A DNA stretch of 64,000 bases, taken from Eumeta japonica (lineage: Eukaryota; Arthropoda; Insecta; Lepidoptera; Psychidae). A program made the position numbers and the translations under genes. Shown here one piece after another: positions 1 to 13,068 of this stretch. The stretch lies in assembly GCA_005406025.1 (NCBI GenBank), contig BGZK01001194.1:62001-126000 (forward strand). Reading direction: 5' to 3'. Under the pieces are notes generated by a model. It made no database searches. It saw only the letters and a program-made list of their open reading frames with translations, and was not told where the DNA came from. Numbering within the stretch: the first letter of the stretch is position 1; each line of letters opens with the position of its first letter.

Positions 1-1904
1 TAATTCACAGCAAATAGACATTTATAATTTCTAAATAAAACCAGTCATCAGTTTGACTAAGTTCAGAACTACAAATAGTACTGCCACTGTGATATGACAT
101 GAACATTTTGCTTGACGATATTATTGTATTAACTCTAGAGTATAATATTGTCAGATTAAAAATAAGAAGATTTTAACTCGAGAAAAATATATTTACAATA
201 AAAAAAAAGAATTAATTCAAAGCATTTACAAGAATTGACAGAAAATCGGATTTATCAAATCAAGAATATCAATTCTCAGTTACAGAATAAAAATATCAAA
301 TTTAGATTACTGCATACTTAAATAAAATAATATGTATAATTCAGGCAAAATAAATTCTTTTCAAATTAAGTTTATTTTTCTTAAAACAAAGTGCTTATTT
401 GAAAACTATCATACACTAGTAGTAAGAATATCTTTAGATATGTATGAGTGTACCAATTTCTTGACTTAACCCATGCCTCTTAATTCAATAAATTATGTCT
501 TCATTGGAGAAATCCTTCTTTACCGTGTTAACTTATTTAGACCGTGTAGGCTTTCATTCGTCAGGTCTTAATTAAAATATAATAGTTGTGATTATGATTA
601 ACATATGATTAACAATTTAATTAATTAACATAAGTGGCGTAATTATCAATACAATTCTCTCATTTCTGCGGGATGAAATTTTAAGCCCAAAAAACGATTT
701 TTGTCGAATTTTAGATCTCTATCCAACGATATAACTGTTCATTACACCATTATCGGTGCCTTGTCTTCAATCAGTCGTGTGCCTGTCTGAAAGGGATGAA
801 ATCCTGACATGAAAAATGCATGCTGGTTATGGGGAAGAGTACAAGCTTCTTTGTAGCTCGTAAAGGAATTGAGAGGATGTAGCCGGCCTGTTTACATTGC
901 AACCTACAGATGTGAACGCATAACAAGAAAAATAACAAAACATTAATTAATTCTAAAAGGTCTCCCATCGATTATAATTTTTTCACATTTCTTAAAAGCT
1001 AATTGTTTACGATAATAAATATATCGAAAAGTTTAACTTACAGTTTTCTTTCAATGTGTACTATTTTAAAGAAGCGAATGTTATCGATAAAAAGAATGTG
1101 ATAGCGAGCGATTTCGATAATGTCGAGTTAAATGAGATGGCATAAAATACTTTGCAAATGTTTTATTTAAATGAGAAAAAAAAAAATGAAATCGACGCGA
1201 GACTTTTTAATATCAATATGAAGGACAATTATTTTTTTCAAAATATGCCATAAGATTTTGAAAAACTCTAAAGAAAATGATGCCTCCAATTGAAATATTT
1301 TAATAGAGATTCATTAACCGCGTACGGGTGTTCACTGCTGGAAGTAGGCGTCCCTTCACCACTTGGGCCCTTAAACTGGCGATCGCAGGACTAAGCATAT
1401 ACCACACCCGTCATGATTTAGAGCCGACATCGTTCTCGGTATACTCAAGGTCTGATCATAGGAATTGCTTCACCGCATCAGTGGTTAGGTTTTCCAACAA
1501 TGGCTTTTATAACGACCGTGGCAAGCGATGGTGTGGTTTTATATAATTCGTACCGACTATACTATTGGCGCGGCGTAGATAGCGAATAATCTATATATCT
1601 CATATCAATAAGTATCATTAATTACATCGAAATATTTCTACATTATATTCCATTACGATATTCATACATCTTTCAGTGTAATAAACGCTCGTTAGTAATG
1701 TTACGTTCAATATTTTTCCTAATTTTTCTTAGTTCATTTCAGATAATACATAAAAGAAAGTCGTGCATCGCATTCGAGTTTGAGAATTTTCTATCTTGTC
1801 GACACGCGTTTGGATTTGGCTAGAGACCGTCTGAAAGGGACGCCTTTATCGTATACCCAGTAGTAGTAGTTGAGAACAAAAAAAAAAAATATAGAAGACG
1901 CGTA

Positions 1905-2740
1905 AGCGCCACGGCGCGCGGCGCGGAGCGGCTGTTGAACGCGAGACGGGCGGCCGTGTCGCCAGAAATGTTACAATGGGTGGAATGCAAACAAAATCGC
2001 GTCCGCATTCTCATTTAAAAATAAGGTCGGATTAGACGGCGGCGTCCTTCCGACGGCGGCGGCGGCGTCCTTCGACGGCGGCGGCGTCCGACGTCATCCG
2101 ACATCGAATAAAACTTTTAACGTGTCTACATAGTCCACATATTTGACGGATCCGTTGCACTGTATTTTTTTTATAGTTCGTGAAACCCGCAACTCGATGC
2201 CCTGTTCGTTCCGTTTCGCGCGAGAAAAGTTTCTTATTCTGTTTAAATGTTGACTTATCGATTCGCTGACATCTCCGATTTCGGCGTAAGTGATAAGAAA
2301 ACATTGATTTGTAATTAATATCCAAGTGGTTCGCCGCGATAGCACGTGCGCGTCATACGCGAATCGTAATGGTTACGACTTTGTATAAATCAGATTTCGC
2401 AAATGCGAGAACCATAGGTGGATAGGACGCGTGACATCGGTGCGCACTCCGTCCGACGGCAACCTATTTAGGCGGATTTCCCCCGTCGGCGACGAATGCA
2501 ACATTCCGCACGCGCGACCGCGGTCGGTCAACGTGGGCGCCTGCGTTTCTCGATAAACCGCCGGAGTCCTAGACGGCGGCGCCGCGACGGCAGGTGAATT
2601 ATGAATGAAATGCGTCACCACGCCCACGGCCCCCGGGCCGCGGTCGACGTGCGCCGACTTCGACTCCACGCTACTCCTGCGGCCCGGCGTTCGCGGTCGA
2701 GTGTCTGGACGAACGATATAAGTCCAGTGGGTATGCTCTA
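1905..2740. other. CpG-rich islet with GGC-rich imperfect repeats
   Basis: A strongly GC- and CpG-rich block in AT-rich surroundings. At 2036-2100 it has three imperfect copies of a GACGGCGGCGGCGTCC-like unit. Open frames exist on the minus strand but have no recognisable domain. It may be regulatory, an untranslated exon, or old repeat sequence. Confidence 0.35.
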
Positions 2741-3655
2741 TACACGGACGTAGGGGACCAGATTTGCACAGTGAACTTGGCATGTATGGTAGTCGTTTCA
2801 GGATAAAAAAAAACTGTAAACAGAAACTAAAGATTTACTTATTATGAACTTGCGTCGTGTAAAATAGAATGAACATGAATATATCGATCGTTTATGCTAT
2901 CAATCTCAATCCCAACCCTATCTAGATGCAGATCTCGCTCTGGGTTTCAATCCGATTCCATTTTAGATTTAGATCCCAATTCGCTCGCAATTTACTTCCG
3001 ACTAGATTGTCCCAGAGTAATGCGCATATTTATACCGTATTCGCACATATTGTTACTGAATTATTATATTATACAACGATTTTGCTTGCACTCATGGTTT
3101 GGATAAAAAAAAACAAAATATATGTATTTAATTAATATTTCGCACTTTATAAAAAAAGTCATTTTCAATGTAATCTACAATTTAATTTAATCTAAAAAAG
3201 CACTGAAAACTCATTTTTACCTATTTACAAAAGCAAAAAAAAATGAGAATTTCATTCAATGATATGAAGAGAAACTGAAAATTACGCCGAAAAACTACTT
3301 ATTAAGGTAATTATTTTTTATGATGAACATTTGCAACAATATAAAACATACCTATTTACAATAAGTTACTTTAAAATCAAAGAATTAATGATTCTAACCG
3401 AAGAAATTGGTATAGAAATCACGCGAGAAGTGTATGTGCGTGGTGACCAATAATGACGTTTGACTTCATGCGCCTGCTCCATAGACAGTCTAACCCGCGT
3501 GCGGGCTGCTCACATAGCCATGCTTACTCCTCGCCTCGCGGGGGTCGAACTGAACACCGTACGCTCCATTCGGTAGAGCTACGTCATTTTATAAGGTTTT
3601 CATGTATTAGAATAAACTTAAATATTGAATATCTTTCGACTTAGTGCATATTTTT

Positions 3656-4626
3656 AACCGACTTCAAAAAAGGTGGAGTGTCTCAATTCGACTGTATTTT
3701 TTTTATGTTTGTTACCTTAGAACTTTCGACTGGATGAACCGATTTTGATGATTATTTTTTTTATTTGAAAGCTGGTGCTTCCCGTGTGGTCCCATTTCAA
3801 TTTGGTCCAGTTTTAAAAATGGCATCCATGAGAAAAACCATATAAGTCTTAAATTTGCATTAAGTACGTGCGCGACAAATGGATGAATAACTCAATATTA
3901 CGCTAACCGATTTCAATGATTCTTTTTTTATTGGAAAGGATGTACTTCAAGGGTAGTTTGATGTGAGTTTGGTTAGGTTCTGATAATGGGATCTATGAAG
4001 TAACGGAATTCTTCAATTCTTAGGAGCAAATTAACGATACAAGGCCGAATCTTTTATAAGCTATCCGGATATTTGAGTAACCTACCGTAACGTGGACGTG
4101 GTTATAATCAAGTAATTGTCGTAGTCAAATATGATGATCAATGGAACTCCAAAACGGCTTACAGTAAGGGTGCAATCTATGAGCAGCACGTTTTGTAGGT
4201 TTACCCATATTTAGACAAATTAGTTAGTGTATTTCAGATTCACTAAAAATAAAAAAAAATAAATAAAAATTTTAACAAAAAAAACCTACTTCAACAAAAG
4301 AACTATTTTAAAACAAATTAATAAACACTAAAATCTATTGCAAGGTATATTGTAGTGTTGCCTAGGCTGACACCGACTCCAAAAATAACAATAATTGTAA
4401 CCACATTATATTATCGTAATACTTTGATCATTGTTTGTTATTCATGGGTATGTGTTGAATTAAATTTGAAGTGAACCTACCTACCTTCTTGCGTGGTAAA
4501 CACATAGATCGTACCTTCATATTGATGAGTAGAAAAAGTAAGATTTTTAAGTTGCAGAAGAATATGCAATTATTTTTTTTTACTTTTTAGTGCATATTAA
4601 TTGGTTATAGAATAGTTTTTTTTTTT
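3656..4626 (+). mobile_element. Composite AACCGACTTC element, copy 1 (left arm of foldback lost)
   Basis: Starts AACCGACTTCAAAA at 3656. The first module (3656 to about 4282) matches the reverse complement of 55671-56429. It holds repeated phrases such as CCGATTT(T/C)AATGATT and GGATGAATAACTCAATATTA. A second, truncated module (4283-4626) matches the right arm of the foldback at 55396-55670, starting from a variant end AACCTACTTC. Non-coding and probably non-autonomous. The superfamily is not certain. I recall similar CCGACTTCAAAA-ended repeats in Lepidoptera but cannot check. Confidence 0.7.
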
Positions 4627-5049
4627 GATAAAATAAAACACTAAACGTTAATTTGACTGGAGCTCCATAGTTTTCAGATGTCACATTTTCAATTGAATAC
4701 GTGGTTTTTGCATGGTGAGCGTGCAAACGAATAAATAAACCGACAAACAGACACATATGTCAGAACTTATTTTTTTTAATTCCATTTTTCACACCCCCAG
4801 TTATTTTTTCAAAAAATCTTTAATGTACAGACAGAAAGTCCATGATTTTTTTACGATAAAAGAGAAAAGGCGAAATATCTTGTATTTACAAATGTAAGCT
4901 CCGAGAAACCCAAAAGCAATTCTTTGAATCTACTAACAGAATTACATGAATAAAACGACTGTAAGATTGCAAGGACGTAATTTTGATAAAATATTAGTCA
5001 AAGTACGTAGCACACTCATTACACGGGACATGGTTAAGACGGTTACTCT

Positions 5050-5700
5050 ACGGACGCATCATCACTACCATATGACGCAAAGACGTGTTCTGGTGCTGTT
5101 CCGTCCCAATCGTCGTCCGCGGGCACTTCAGCTGATTGCGTTCGAAGTTCAGCTGGACCGAGCGCGCCTGCCGGATTTACCGGTCTTACATGAGCGAGCG
5201 CGCTCGTCGCTCGGCCTCCGATGTAACGCTCGACTGCCAATGCTCTAAGCCAGCCCGAAGAGTACGTTAGCCGCTTAGCTTCTGATAATAGATCACTTGC
5301 TTGCCACTGGGCTGCAATACTGTTCAACCGTCACTATCTTGATTTAGGATTAGTATTTAGGTTCGTACAGTTCGTTCGGTCTTTGATGCAACGTTCGACC
5401 GCCAGTATTCTAAGCCGGCTTCTAAATTGGGTACACAGCGTGAGTACTTCATAAGCTATTATGATTCGGAACGTCACAGTATTAAGAAGTTCATGTATAA
5501 TATTCCATGATGGGGACGAGCGAGCTTAAAATACAGCACCGTACTAGGACATAGATTTAGAATGCGAAGCGTGCGAGCCACAACCGGCCCGAGGCGGACG
5601 TCCTCGTCGCGGTGCATAACCGAATGCAGCAGCGGGCGCGCGCGCGTCCGCCGATTACTCACTGGGTGTCGCGGCGAGCGCCTCGGCGCGCACTGATTCA
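5050..5700. other. CpG-rich islet with diverged direct repeat
   Basis: GC-rich patch. A segment of about 45 bases at 5211-5255 recurs at 5376-5420 with about 11 differences, all of which I read as transitions. No coding gene is supported. Confidence 0.35.
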
Positions 5701-6314
5701 CCATTTACAACCCACTACTCATCTAGGTAGTCTCATCGATTCATTCCGTACTCGGAAAAATTGCTCAAGATTTGTCCGAAACGGATGCATGAATGAACGC
5801 GGTGATTCATACGGCTCGTAAATCTTGGATTGTCTTGAGTACAGCTGTTGCCGCTGTAGTAGGATCGTTTCGATTCGTTTGCTGCGTGCGGATTCGGTTT
5901 TCGAGGAATCAGACTTACAGAGCCGGATTATTCACTGGAACCGAACACGTTGGAAACGGGTTTAGAAGGAAACTCTATTTTGCTATGTGCGAATGTTGTT
6001 ATCTCGAGAAAGAAAACAAAACAGTTATACTTGTTCAGAATGACTGCATCAGTGTTGTCAACGGATATCGTCTACTGTCTCAGGGCAAATATCGGTTCGT
6101 CATTAATACTTACATCGCATTCAATGCAGAAATTCAAGTGTTAGAAAATACTCTTGTACTGGGAGTTATTTTTCATTTAAAATGTCTTACTTTTCCGCTT
6201 TTATGTCCCAATAAGATCAGATGCATTACCACAAAGCCGCAATCGGTCACTACACATACAATGAAAAAATAAAATGCAATAGAATATCGGTAGTAATTTG
6301 AAACGACGTGTCGG

Positions 6315-6640
6315 TACGTGCCCATAGTAGGATCGGAGCCCGTTCAGTTCCGGCGCGCAGGAAATCGTAAAAGCTCATCTCGAAGAAGCGGCCGTCTTCC
6401 GGAAACGCGTGGGCTTCCGGCGTCTGTGGCTTCCGCCTATCCTAGTCCACTTTACGAGCGGCGCGGCGCGGGCGGCGCGCCGTTTACTGCCCTCATACTA
6501 TTTCGGGTCGGACGACGTGATCGTCTGGATGGGCACGCGTCCACCGTCTGCCGCCCGCCGCCCGCCGCGCGGTTTATGGACGACGTAAATTACAAAGCTA
6601 GCGGATCTGCACCGGCCGGCGCTGTAGTCCCTATGACGTT
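6315..6640. other. CpG-rich islet
   Basis: GC- and CpG-rich block (for example GCGGCGCGGCGCGGGCGGCG near 6461). A 122-codon frame crosses it but has no protein-like pattern I recognise. Confidence 0.3.
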
Positions 6641-7544
6641 GTTGACGTTAAGTAACAGTCACACTGGATGTACCCAATCGCTATAGTATTTATATTTCTG
6701 CAAATCTATTAAATGTAGTTATTAAGATGTACAATATCTTAATGTAAGGATACAAATAAAAATATTAATATTTTCAAAATATTGATCAGTTTCGCTGGGT
6801 TTACAGCGGTTAAAATATTTATGTCAATTGGAAGTGCGCAAAATTATTTTACTTCTGTGTGGAATTTGCAATATGGACACAAAGTATCAATAAAAGTGGC
6901 ATTAACGATTACACTTAAAACAATAAAAGGCATAAACAAACATTCGCGCATTCCAGTGGCTAGTGCACGTGGCGCATTCCACGGGGGTCATGCACCACGA
7001 CGTGCCCCCCCCCCCCCCGCATCTCCCGGCGAACTCCTGCAACCAACTACAAGTGCATCGCGACTGACTCGGCCTATTTGGTTTGTCTGCTTTGACTTTA
7101 CTTAACAACCATCCTGTTAAATAAATATTATAAGGTAGTATTTAAAAAAAATTACGACAAATTTTATTTTAATACCTTTGAAGTCACTCTTCATGGCATC
7201 ACTAAGCTCATATTTTATTAACAAAAGGTCGCCATACGATTATAATAGTTTATTTCGTATTTCCTTTTGCGATTTTTAAGACATTTTAACTTCCGAACAT
7301 CATAGAAATATATCACTTTATGAAATTATTAATAAAACAAATACATATAACAAAAGGGGAACGTCAAATAAAAAGGTTTTGCCTACAATTTCAAATATTT
7401 GCCGAGAAAATTCAAGTGATACCAAAATGTATGCGAACAATATTGTATACTATGCCGTTCACTTTCATACTATCATCTTTACATGAAAGCCCACAAACGT
7501 ACGGAACATTTGGCTTTTTTCTTTTAGGGAAAGCGTTTTATGGG

Positions 7545-7720
7545 CAAAAGTATTGCGAGAGGCGCGCAGTACGCCGGCGCGGGGGCAGGGCGCGGACCGA
7601 AGTACGAAGGCTTCGCAGGAATGCGGCCGGACGCACGGCCCCGCGGCGCGCGCGCATTCCTGCCGCCCGCTACGCTGTCGTCGACCCCCGTGCACCGTCG
7701 CGCCGCATGACTACTTCGAT
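7545..7720. other. CpG-rich islet
   Basis: Short CpG-rich block, open in several frames on both strands, which points to composition rather than coding. No product is recognised. Confidence 0.3.
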
Positions 7721-8069
7721 ACTCAACAAATTTTAACTCGCTACTTATGCGGATTATTGTAAATGTGTTTATTCGATACTGTGACATAAACACCGAACAG
7801 TTTTAGCATCCGATAGAATCATGGATGGAGTTAATTTCATATGAAAGTACAAGTTATTTCATTAGAAACATTGGCTCAATATTATTACTATTGTTTTACA
7901 AATTTTCACATCGCATGTATTTTAATTCTACTTTTGTAACATTAATATTACGCCGAAATATTTAAGTCGATTGTCGGCAAATGGCAATTAGCGAGTTAAC
8001 GAGCTTCACACAAGGAGCTGGTAGACGGTGTAAACGAGTTATTGCCAAAAAAGACTATCGAGATGACAG

Positions 8070-8300
8070 TGAAACGCGGATCGTGCGGAGCTGCGCGCGC
8101 CGGTCCCGGAGGCTGTGCGCGGTAAATTACAGGGCGCGCGCGGCGCCGGCGCCGAGGGGAGTGCTCGTTACGATATTTGAACAAATTTCTGGTGCGCCGT
8201 CGCCGCCGGTGCCGACGGTGTTAATCTGCATAATAATAACAGTGCAGAGCTCAAGGGGCACCGCGCCCCCGCCCGCTGGTTCCCGGGGCGGCCGATGTAT
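8070..8300. other. CpG-rich islet
   Basis: CpG-rich block with GCGCGCGCGGCGCCGGCGCC-type sequence near 8135-8155 and a second GC patch near 8260-8295. Open frames on both strands; no product recognised. Confidence 0.3.
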
Positions 8301-9412
8301 CGTGGTATCGTTTATTTTTCGAATATGTATAATTGTAAATATTATTTCGGCAGTTTTTGATCAGATGGATCCCTTTCTCGTTGCAAGTTTGTGCGTTTAT
8401 CGTTCCTATTTTATGATCCGTGCATTTAAGATTTTTTTCGCTATATGAATTGAGTAAAAGGTGAGTACTAGATTCTATAGAATATAAAAGACATACGCCT
8501 GTTTTTTTTAATAGATTGCGTTCATCCACATCATATCTTTGAACATTTTTTCTTGCTCACTAACCGAATAGTTAACGCAAATATATTTAATATTGCGCAT
8601 GCAACCCGGCTAATGTGCATTTTAATATAATTAATAAATTTAACGATGTGGATTTATTTTAAACACGTGCATGATTTCCAATGGCCCTAGGTTAGACGGT
8701 TAAATCCCGTATTATGTGTCCTCTATCCTATGCATATGTGGATACGCAATAATCATGTTATGAAACGCTTGCTTCCTACAAGCAGTATGTAAACCACCGC
8801 CACCCTCGAATATGAAACTCTTCCACAACCAATCATCACCTAAGAAATTAATTTTCATTCGAGAGGATTAACAGATACAGAACGTCTATGCAAGTGGTTA
8901 TTCTTCGAGTACTGAGAATAATATCTAGCAGTTGGCTGTGTGATTGCTAGTCCATTTCTGTTGTTAGGTGCCATACTGATATTTGTATGGTGATTCGGAA
9001 CATTGGTGATCGTCTTATAAATTTTTGTGCGCGCTGTCGTATGTGTTTGTCTAATGATTCTCCAATTCCTCATGATGTGTTAAACAATCATAGAATAATT
9101 TATATGGGAGATTTGATAATTATAACATTAGCACTGTCTATTACATTTTCTGCGAAACCAGTGCTTTATGGATTCGTCCGACAGGAAAGACAATTTTACA
9201 AACAACAAAGAAAAGCAGTCTATATTCGGTCTGTAAATATAGTTTTGGAATTCTTACGGTTTTCTTTTTTTTTTTACATAATCCATAATGAAGTCTGCAC
9301 AAAACGCGAATTTGTCGAATTGTTACTAACTTTTTGCCAAAGGTTTACTCCTATACTTCTGATCCAATTCGTACCTAATTGCCATTGATCATAGAAATAA
9401 ATTTTAAAGGCC

Positions 9413-9452
9413 CCGTACCATATTTCTTTAAATTTGAAGAAATATGGTACGG
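9413..9452. repeat. Perfect 16-bp inverted repeat (hairpin)
   Basis: CCGTACCATATTTCTT at 9413-9428 is followed by an 8-base spacer and its exact reverse complement at 9437-9452. An outer GGCC pair with a bulge could extend the stem. It may be a small hairpin, a MITE core, or a chance palindrome. Confidence 0.75.
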
Positions 9453-9699
9453 AGCTTCGGGCCCGATTTGGGCACAAACAATCTGAACATATCAAACATA
9501 CCGTGATAAAGGAACTTTAATGGTCCGAAATAAAATCTTGTAATACTTACATTGAGTAGTTATGTATGCTATAACAGTATTTATAGACTTTTCATTCTTG
9601 AACGGTATGGAACAAGTCGCACATGTTTTTTTCTAGCTTGGTAACATTTTTAGAAGAAAGGATATTAATAGCGATGAATATATTCCGTTAACTACGTAA

Positions 9700-10020
9700 C
9701 GCCCGTGTGCTGATTTACGGGACGGGCCGAAAATAAATGCGGATCGAAGTGAAGACAATCGGATGGAGATAAAAATTCTTCCTTGGCCGCTTGGCAATAT
9801 TTCGCAACGATAGTCGGCCGGCGCGTGGGCGAAAGAAGCTACAAATCGTACAAGCTACAAAGCGACACGTCGCGACGCCGCCGCCGACGCCGATTTTCAG
9901 TGAAACAATTTCATCGGCGCCGCCGCCGGTGACGGCGGCGTCTACGCGTGCGCGGTCCCGCGAGGGCAACGCCCCCGCCCGCGACCCGATCGCGATTGCG
10001 ACCGCGACTGCGACTTAGAG
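9700..10020. other. CpG-rich islet with GCC and GCGACN repeats
   Basis: CpG-rich block. It has GCCGCCGCC-type runs at 9880-9940 and a decaying GCGACN run near 9985-10015. Frames on both strands are compositional. No gene is supported. Confidence 0.3.
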
Positions 10021-10439
10021 TAACGGTCTCTCGATATTCATTGAATAACATTCTTCCGCAATTATTTTATATAAATTGGGCTCTCAACTTATTGAATTCA
10101 ACATATATGGAACGAGGCTGAAAATTTAATTATTTAGTTTAAGTTTATAATTGAGAATTATCTGTAACATATTCACCTAATCTAACAATTATGATAAGAA
10201 CGGTTTACGATTTTTGATCGTTTTCATGACAGACGGCACGAATCTCCATTTATAAAGAGCTTTAAACAAAATTCGAATCTATCTGCACTTTCAAATGCTA
10301 TTTATTATATCATATTAATACGACTCCCCGATGAGTTCATAAGGGACTACAATTAAAGCAATAAAAAAAGTATAGGGACGACCCTTCAGGTCCGGTTATG
10401 ATGATTAAGAAGATAGGCCTGTGCTATGCGCTAGTGGTG

Positions 10440-10680
10440 CCCGTGCATAATCATGGCGCGACAGGAGGCGGCGGGGAAAGCGGACAGCGGGGGGCTAGCT
10501 GCGTCCCTCTCGTGCGCGCGCGCAACTTATCAATGGAATTCCTGCGGACGCGCGGCCACTGCCGCCGCTCCAACGGTGCCTCGCGTTCCTTCTTCTGACG
10601 TAACAAAATGGCCGACGGTACACATGTGCTCACGTCCGCTTTTGTCTATGAGGATGTCATCAAATTGGACATGAAAAAAT
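10440..10680. other. CpG-rich islet with CRE-like site
   Basis: CpG-rich block ending in TGACGTAACAAAATGGCCGA near 10596-10615. This joins a CRE-like TGACGTAA to an AAATGGCCG core of YY1/PHO type. Such paired motifs are seen at promoters and regulatory elements, but function here is inference. Confidence 0.3.
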
Positions 10681-12874
10681 GTTAACTGTTTCCCTACAAT
10701 ACATTATCAATTCACATTTCCATATCAGTCGAAGAATGGAATTATACGAATGCGTAAACGTGTTTGCTAAACTAATCGGTAACCTAAAAGACGAAAAATT
10801 TTCCAGTAAGATTATTTGCAAATACAAGTTCAAAGCTATTTGTTAATGAATAAACGATTAATAGTATCATCACATAAAATAAAACTGTGCCTTAGAATTA
10901 CTTTCGAGCAGTTGTATGTTCGCTAAAAAAGTACCAACTTATATATTTTGCAATACGAAATTAAAGACGAGCAATAAAAATATATTGCATTTCGATGGTC
11001 TTGTAAGTAACTATTTGTAGAATAATCGGTATAGCTTATGTCTTTGTTGATTTATGAGTTATATTTTATGTTTTTATATTTATGTTAAATATATTTATTT
11101 TATATTTCGTTCATATAAAAGAGTCTTAAGTTTCAATTAGGTGTGGTATCTATATTGGAGACGCTTGACTTATAGTAGACGTCAGTATAAAGTACCTTTA
11201 AATGTAACATAAATAATACCCCCTAATAAGAGCTAATAATATGCACATGGTAATAACATAAAAGATGCATTAATTTAGTTTTAAATCAATTAATGAATTA
11301 ATAATCAATCTCTTGTAGATTGGGACGCCTACAATAGATTATTGTCATTCGTATAATTAGATTGTATTGGACTTTTCATTTTTAAATATCACTTTTAATA
11401 AATACAAGTAATGGACGTATTAAAATATCAGGTGGGTGTTTTTGAAAAAGTTTTAATTTTAAGAAACTAATTAAGTTATCTATGTAAAAACTCCACTAAG
11501 ACATTAATTGTATTCAATTAATTAAAACAAGAATTTTATCATTTTAATCCTTTAGTAAACGGTTGGGACTACTAGCGACATCTAACAAATCGTTCTAGAA
11601 GTTTAGAGATATCTAGTAGGTTTTCAATAAAATCAAGTCTACATATAATTAGTTTTCACCCGAAGCGACATCTAGCGACTTTTATACAAAATGTTTTGTT
11701 TTCTTTCTAAATTAGCGCCATCTATTAGTTAATATATGTACCTGTTTCGTTTGGTAAATGCCGTCAATGTCACTTTACATATACTACACACAGATGGCAG
11801 GCTAAAATACCTTACTTAAATACAGGTATACTATTATCTATCTTACACCAATGGCAACAAATTTCGCTTGATTAACATAAATTATTATACAGAGAAGTTT
11901 GAGTTTTATGAGCCTCATGCATACCGTAGGCCCGCATGCTTTAAACGTGTAGGTAAATTAACAATGAAGTTGCACTTAATTTGCAGCATTCTTTACGTTT
12001 ATTTATTTTTTTCATAATGTTTCGTAGAAATTATGTTACTAAGCATTCCTTTTCTCGTTACAAAAAGGGTTTTCAAATATTGCACGCCGCAACGCGGCTG
12101 CGCATTGCAGTCGTCAACAGAAAACATGAAGCTTACTCAACTTTAATTTTGTAAGAGACTAAATTTTAGAATGACTGGAATTTACCAGTGTTAATTGAAA
12201 ATTGTCAGTGTCAGTGGGAAATTCGGGATCCGAACTTGTTTTCAATTTCTACATAAAACAGGAAAATTGTATGTAGATATATATAAATAATTATCAAGGC
12301 TGTCCTTGTCATACTTGTACGTACACCAGTTGCTAGCATAAACAATTGAAACTTACATTATTGTTATAAGCATATTGAAAAAGTTAGATAATTTATAATT
12401 TTAATTACCTAGATTAAATTGAAGTTAATTAAAAAAAAAGTTTAATTACCTATCACTAAGAATTTCTAAATAAAATTACTATTACAAAAGAAAATTTGTT
12501 AAAATAATTAGTGTTGTTTGAATTCCCTTGTAGCTAAAGCAAGGAAAACAAAAAAATACCCTAACGAAAACAATTAACTCAATAATTAAAAAGATATAAC
12601 CAAAGATAACTTTTTTCTGTATTTAACTGTATTCAGTTGATTCAGACAAAGATTTGCTTTTGGATATTGTTTTCAAAATATCAAATGACATTTTGCACAT
12701 GAAATTTTTAAGTGTAAAAGTAAATTTAGTAAGTATAAAGATTTTTATTTGGTATATTTGTCATATATTTGGTTGTAAAGTGCAAATCATATTACTACAT
12801 ATTATTCCACAAAATTAGAAACAAGCTCACAGTTACAAACGGTTCCCAAAATTGTTATGTAAATAATTACTTAC

Positions 12875-13068
12875 CTGGCATTATAAAAACTAGTTTGGTT
12901 GGAGGCAGCAGCAGCACCGAAGGAGACTCCTACAGCCAACCCTTCTGGTATATTATGAACTGTGATGGCAACAACCAGTAGCATGATGCGTTTCCATTGA
13001 GATTGCCGCGCTTCTAAAGCTCGTGCTGCACTGTCACGCCGATCTACATCGCCATTCTCCTCAGGTTT
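12875..13068 (-). CDS. SLC39A11: SLC39A11 coding exon 4 (HNIPEG metal-site helix)
   Basis: Fourth coding exon, 194 nt, acceptor TTTAG ending at 13069 and donor GTAAGT at 12874-12869. After an acidic stretch ([20 protein letters not shown]) it encodes the helix [20 protein letters not shown] followed by [16 protein letters not shown] is the hallmark of ZIP helix 4: the His and Glu are metal ligands in this family. The exon ends two bases into an Arg codon, as expected before the ARNLAIGIGIQNFPEG region of ZIP11. That next exon (helix 5 and onward) was searched for by eye on the minus strand of 1-12874 and not found. The donor is intact, so the gene is presumed to continue past the left edge after an intron of at least 12.9 kb. 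Confidence 0.93.

Larger units (their letters stand above)
1..12874 (-). other. Putative intron 4 of SLC39A11 (non-coding)
   Basis: No protein-coding gene could be supported here. The open frames lie in CpG-rich patches on both strands and resemble no family I recognise. If SLC39A11 continues to the left, this whole stretch is intron. It holds a composite inverted-repeat element (3656-4626), a perfect hairpin (9413-9452), CpG-rich islets described separately, and a cluster of AGCGACATCTA-like motifs near 11570-11730. The rest (for example 1-1800, 2800-3650, 10700-12870) is AT-rich with no recognisable feature. Confidence 0.55.

Noticed and set aside
1820..2783. Minus-strand frames of 64-136 codons
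   Set aside because: They overlap each other in different frames within CpG-rich DNA, lack family patterns, and have low-complexity Arg/Pro-rich composition expected from GC-rich non-coding sequence.
5793..6272. 159-codon plus frame
   Set aside because: No recognised motif, no supporting splice structure, and composition changes midway. Likely a chance frame.
7320..8448. Frames of 138 and 155 codons across CpG islets
   Set aside because: Open in several frames on both strands; Arg/Ala-rich segments come from GC-rich DNA. No domain recognised.
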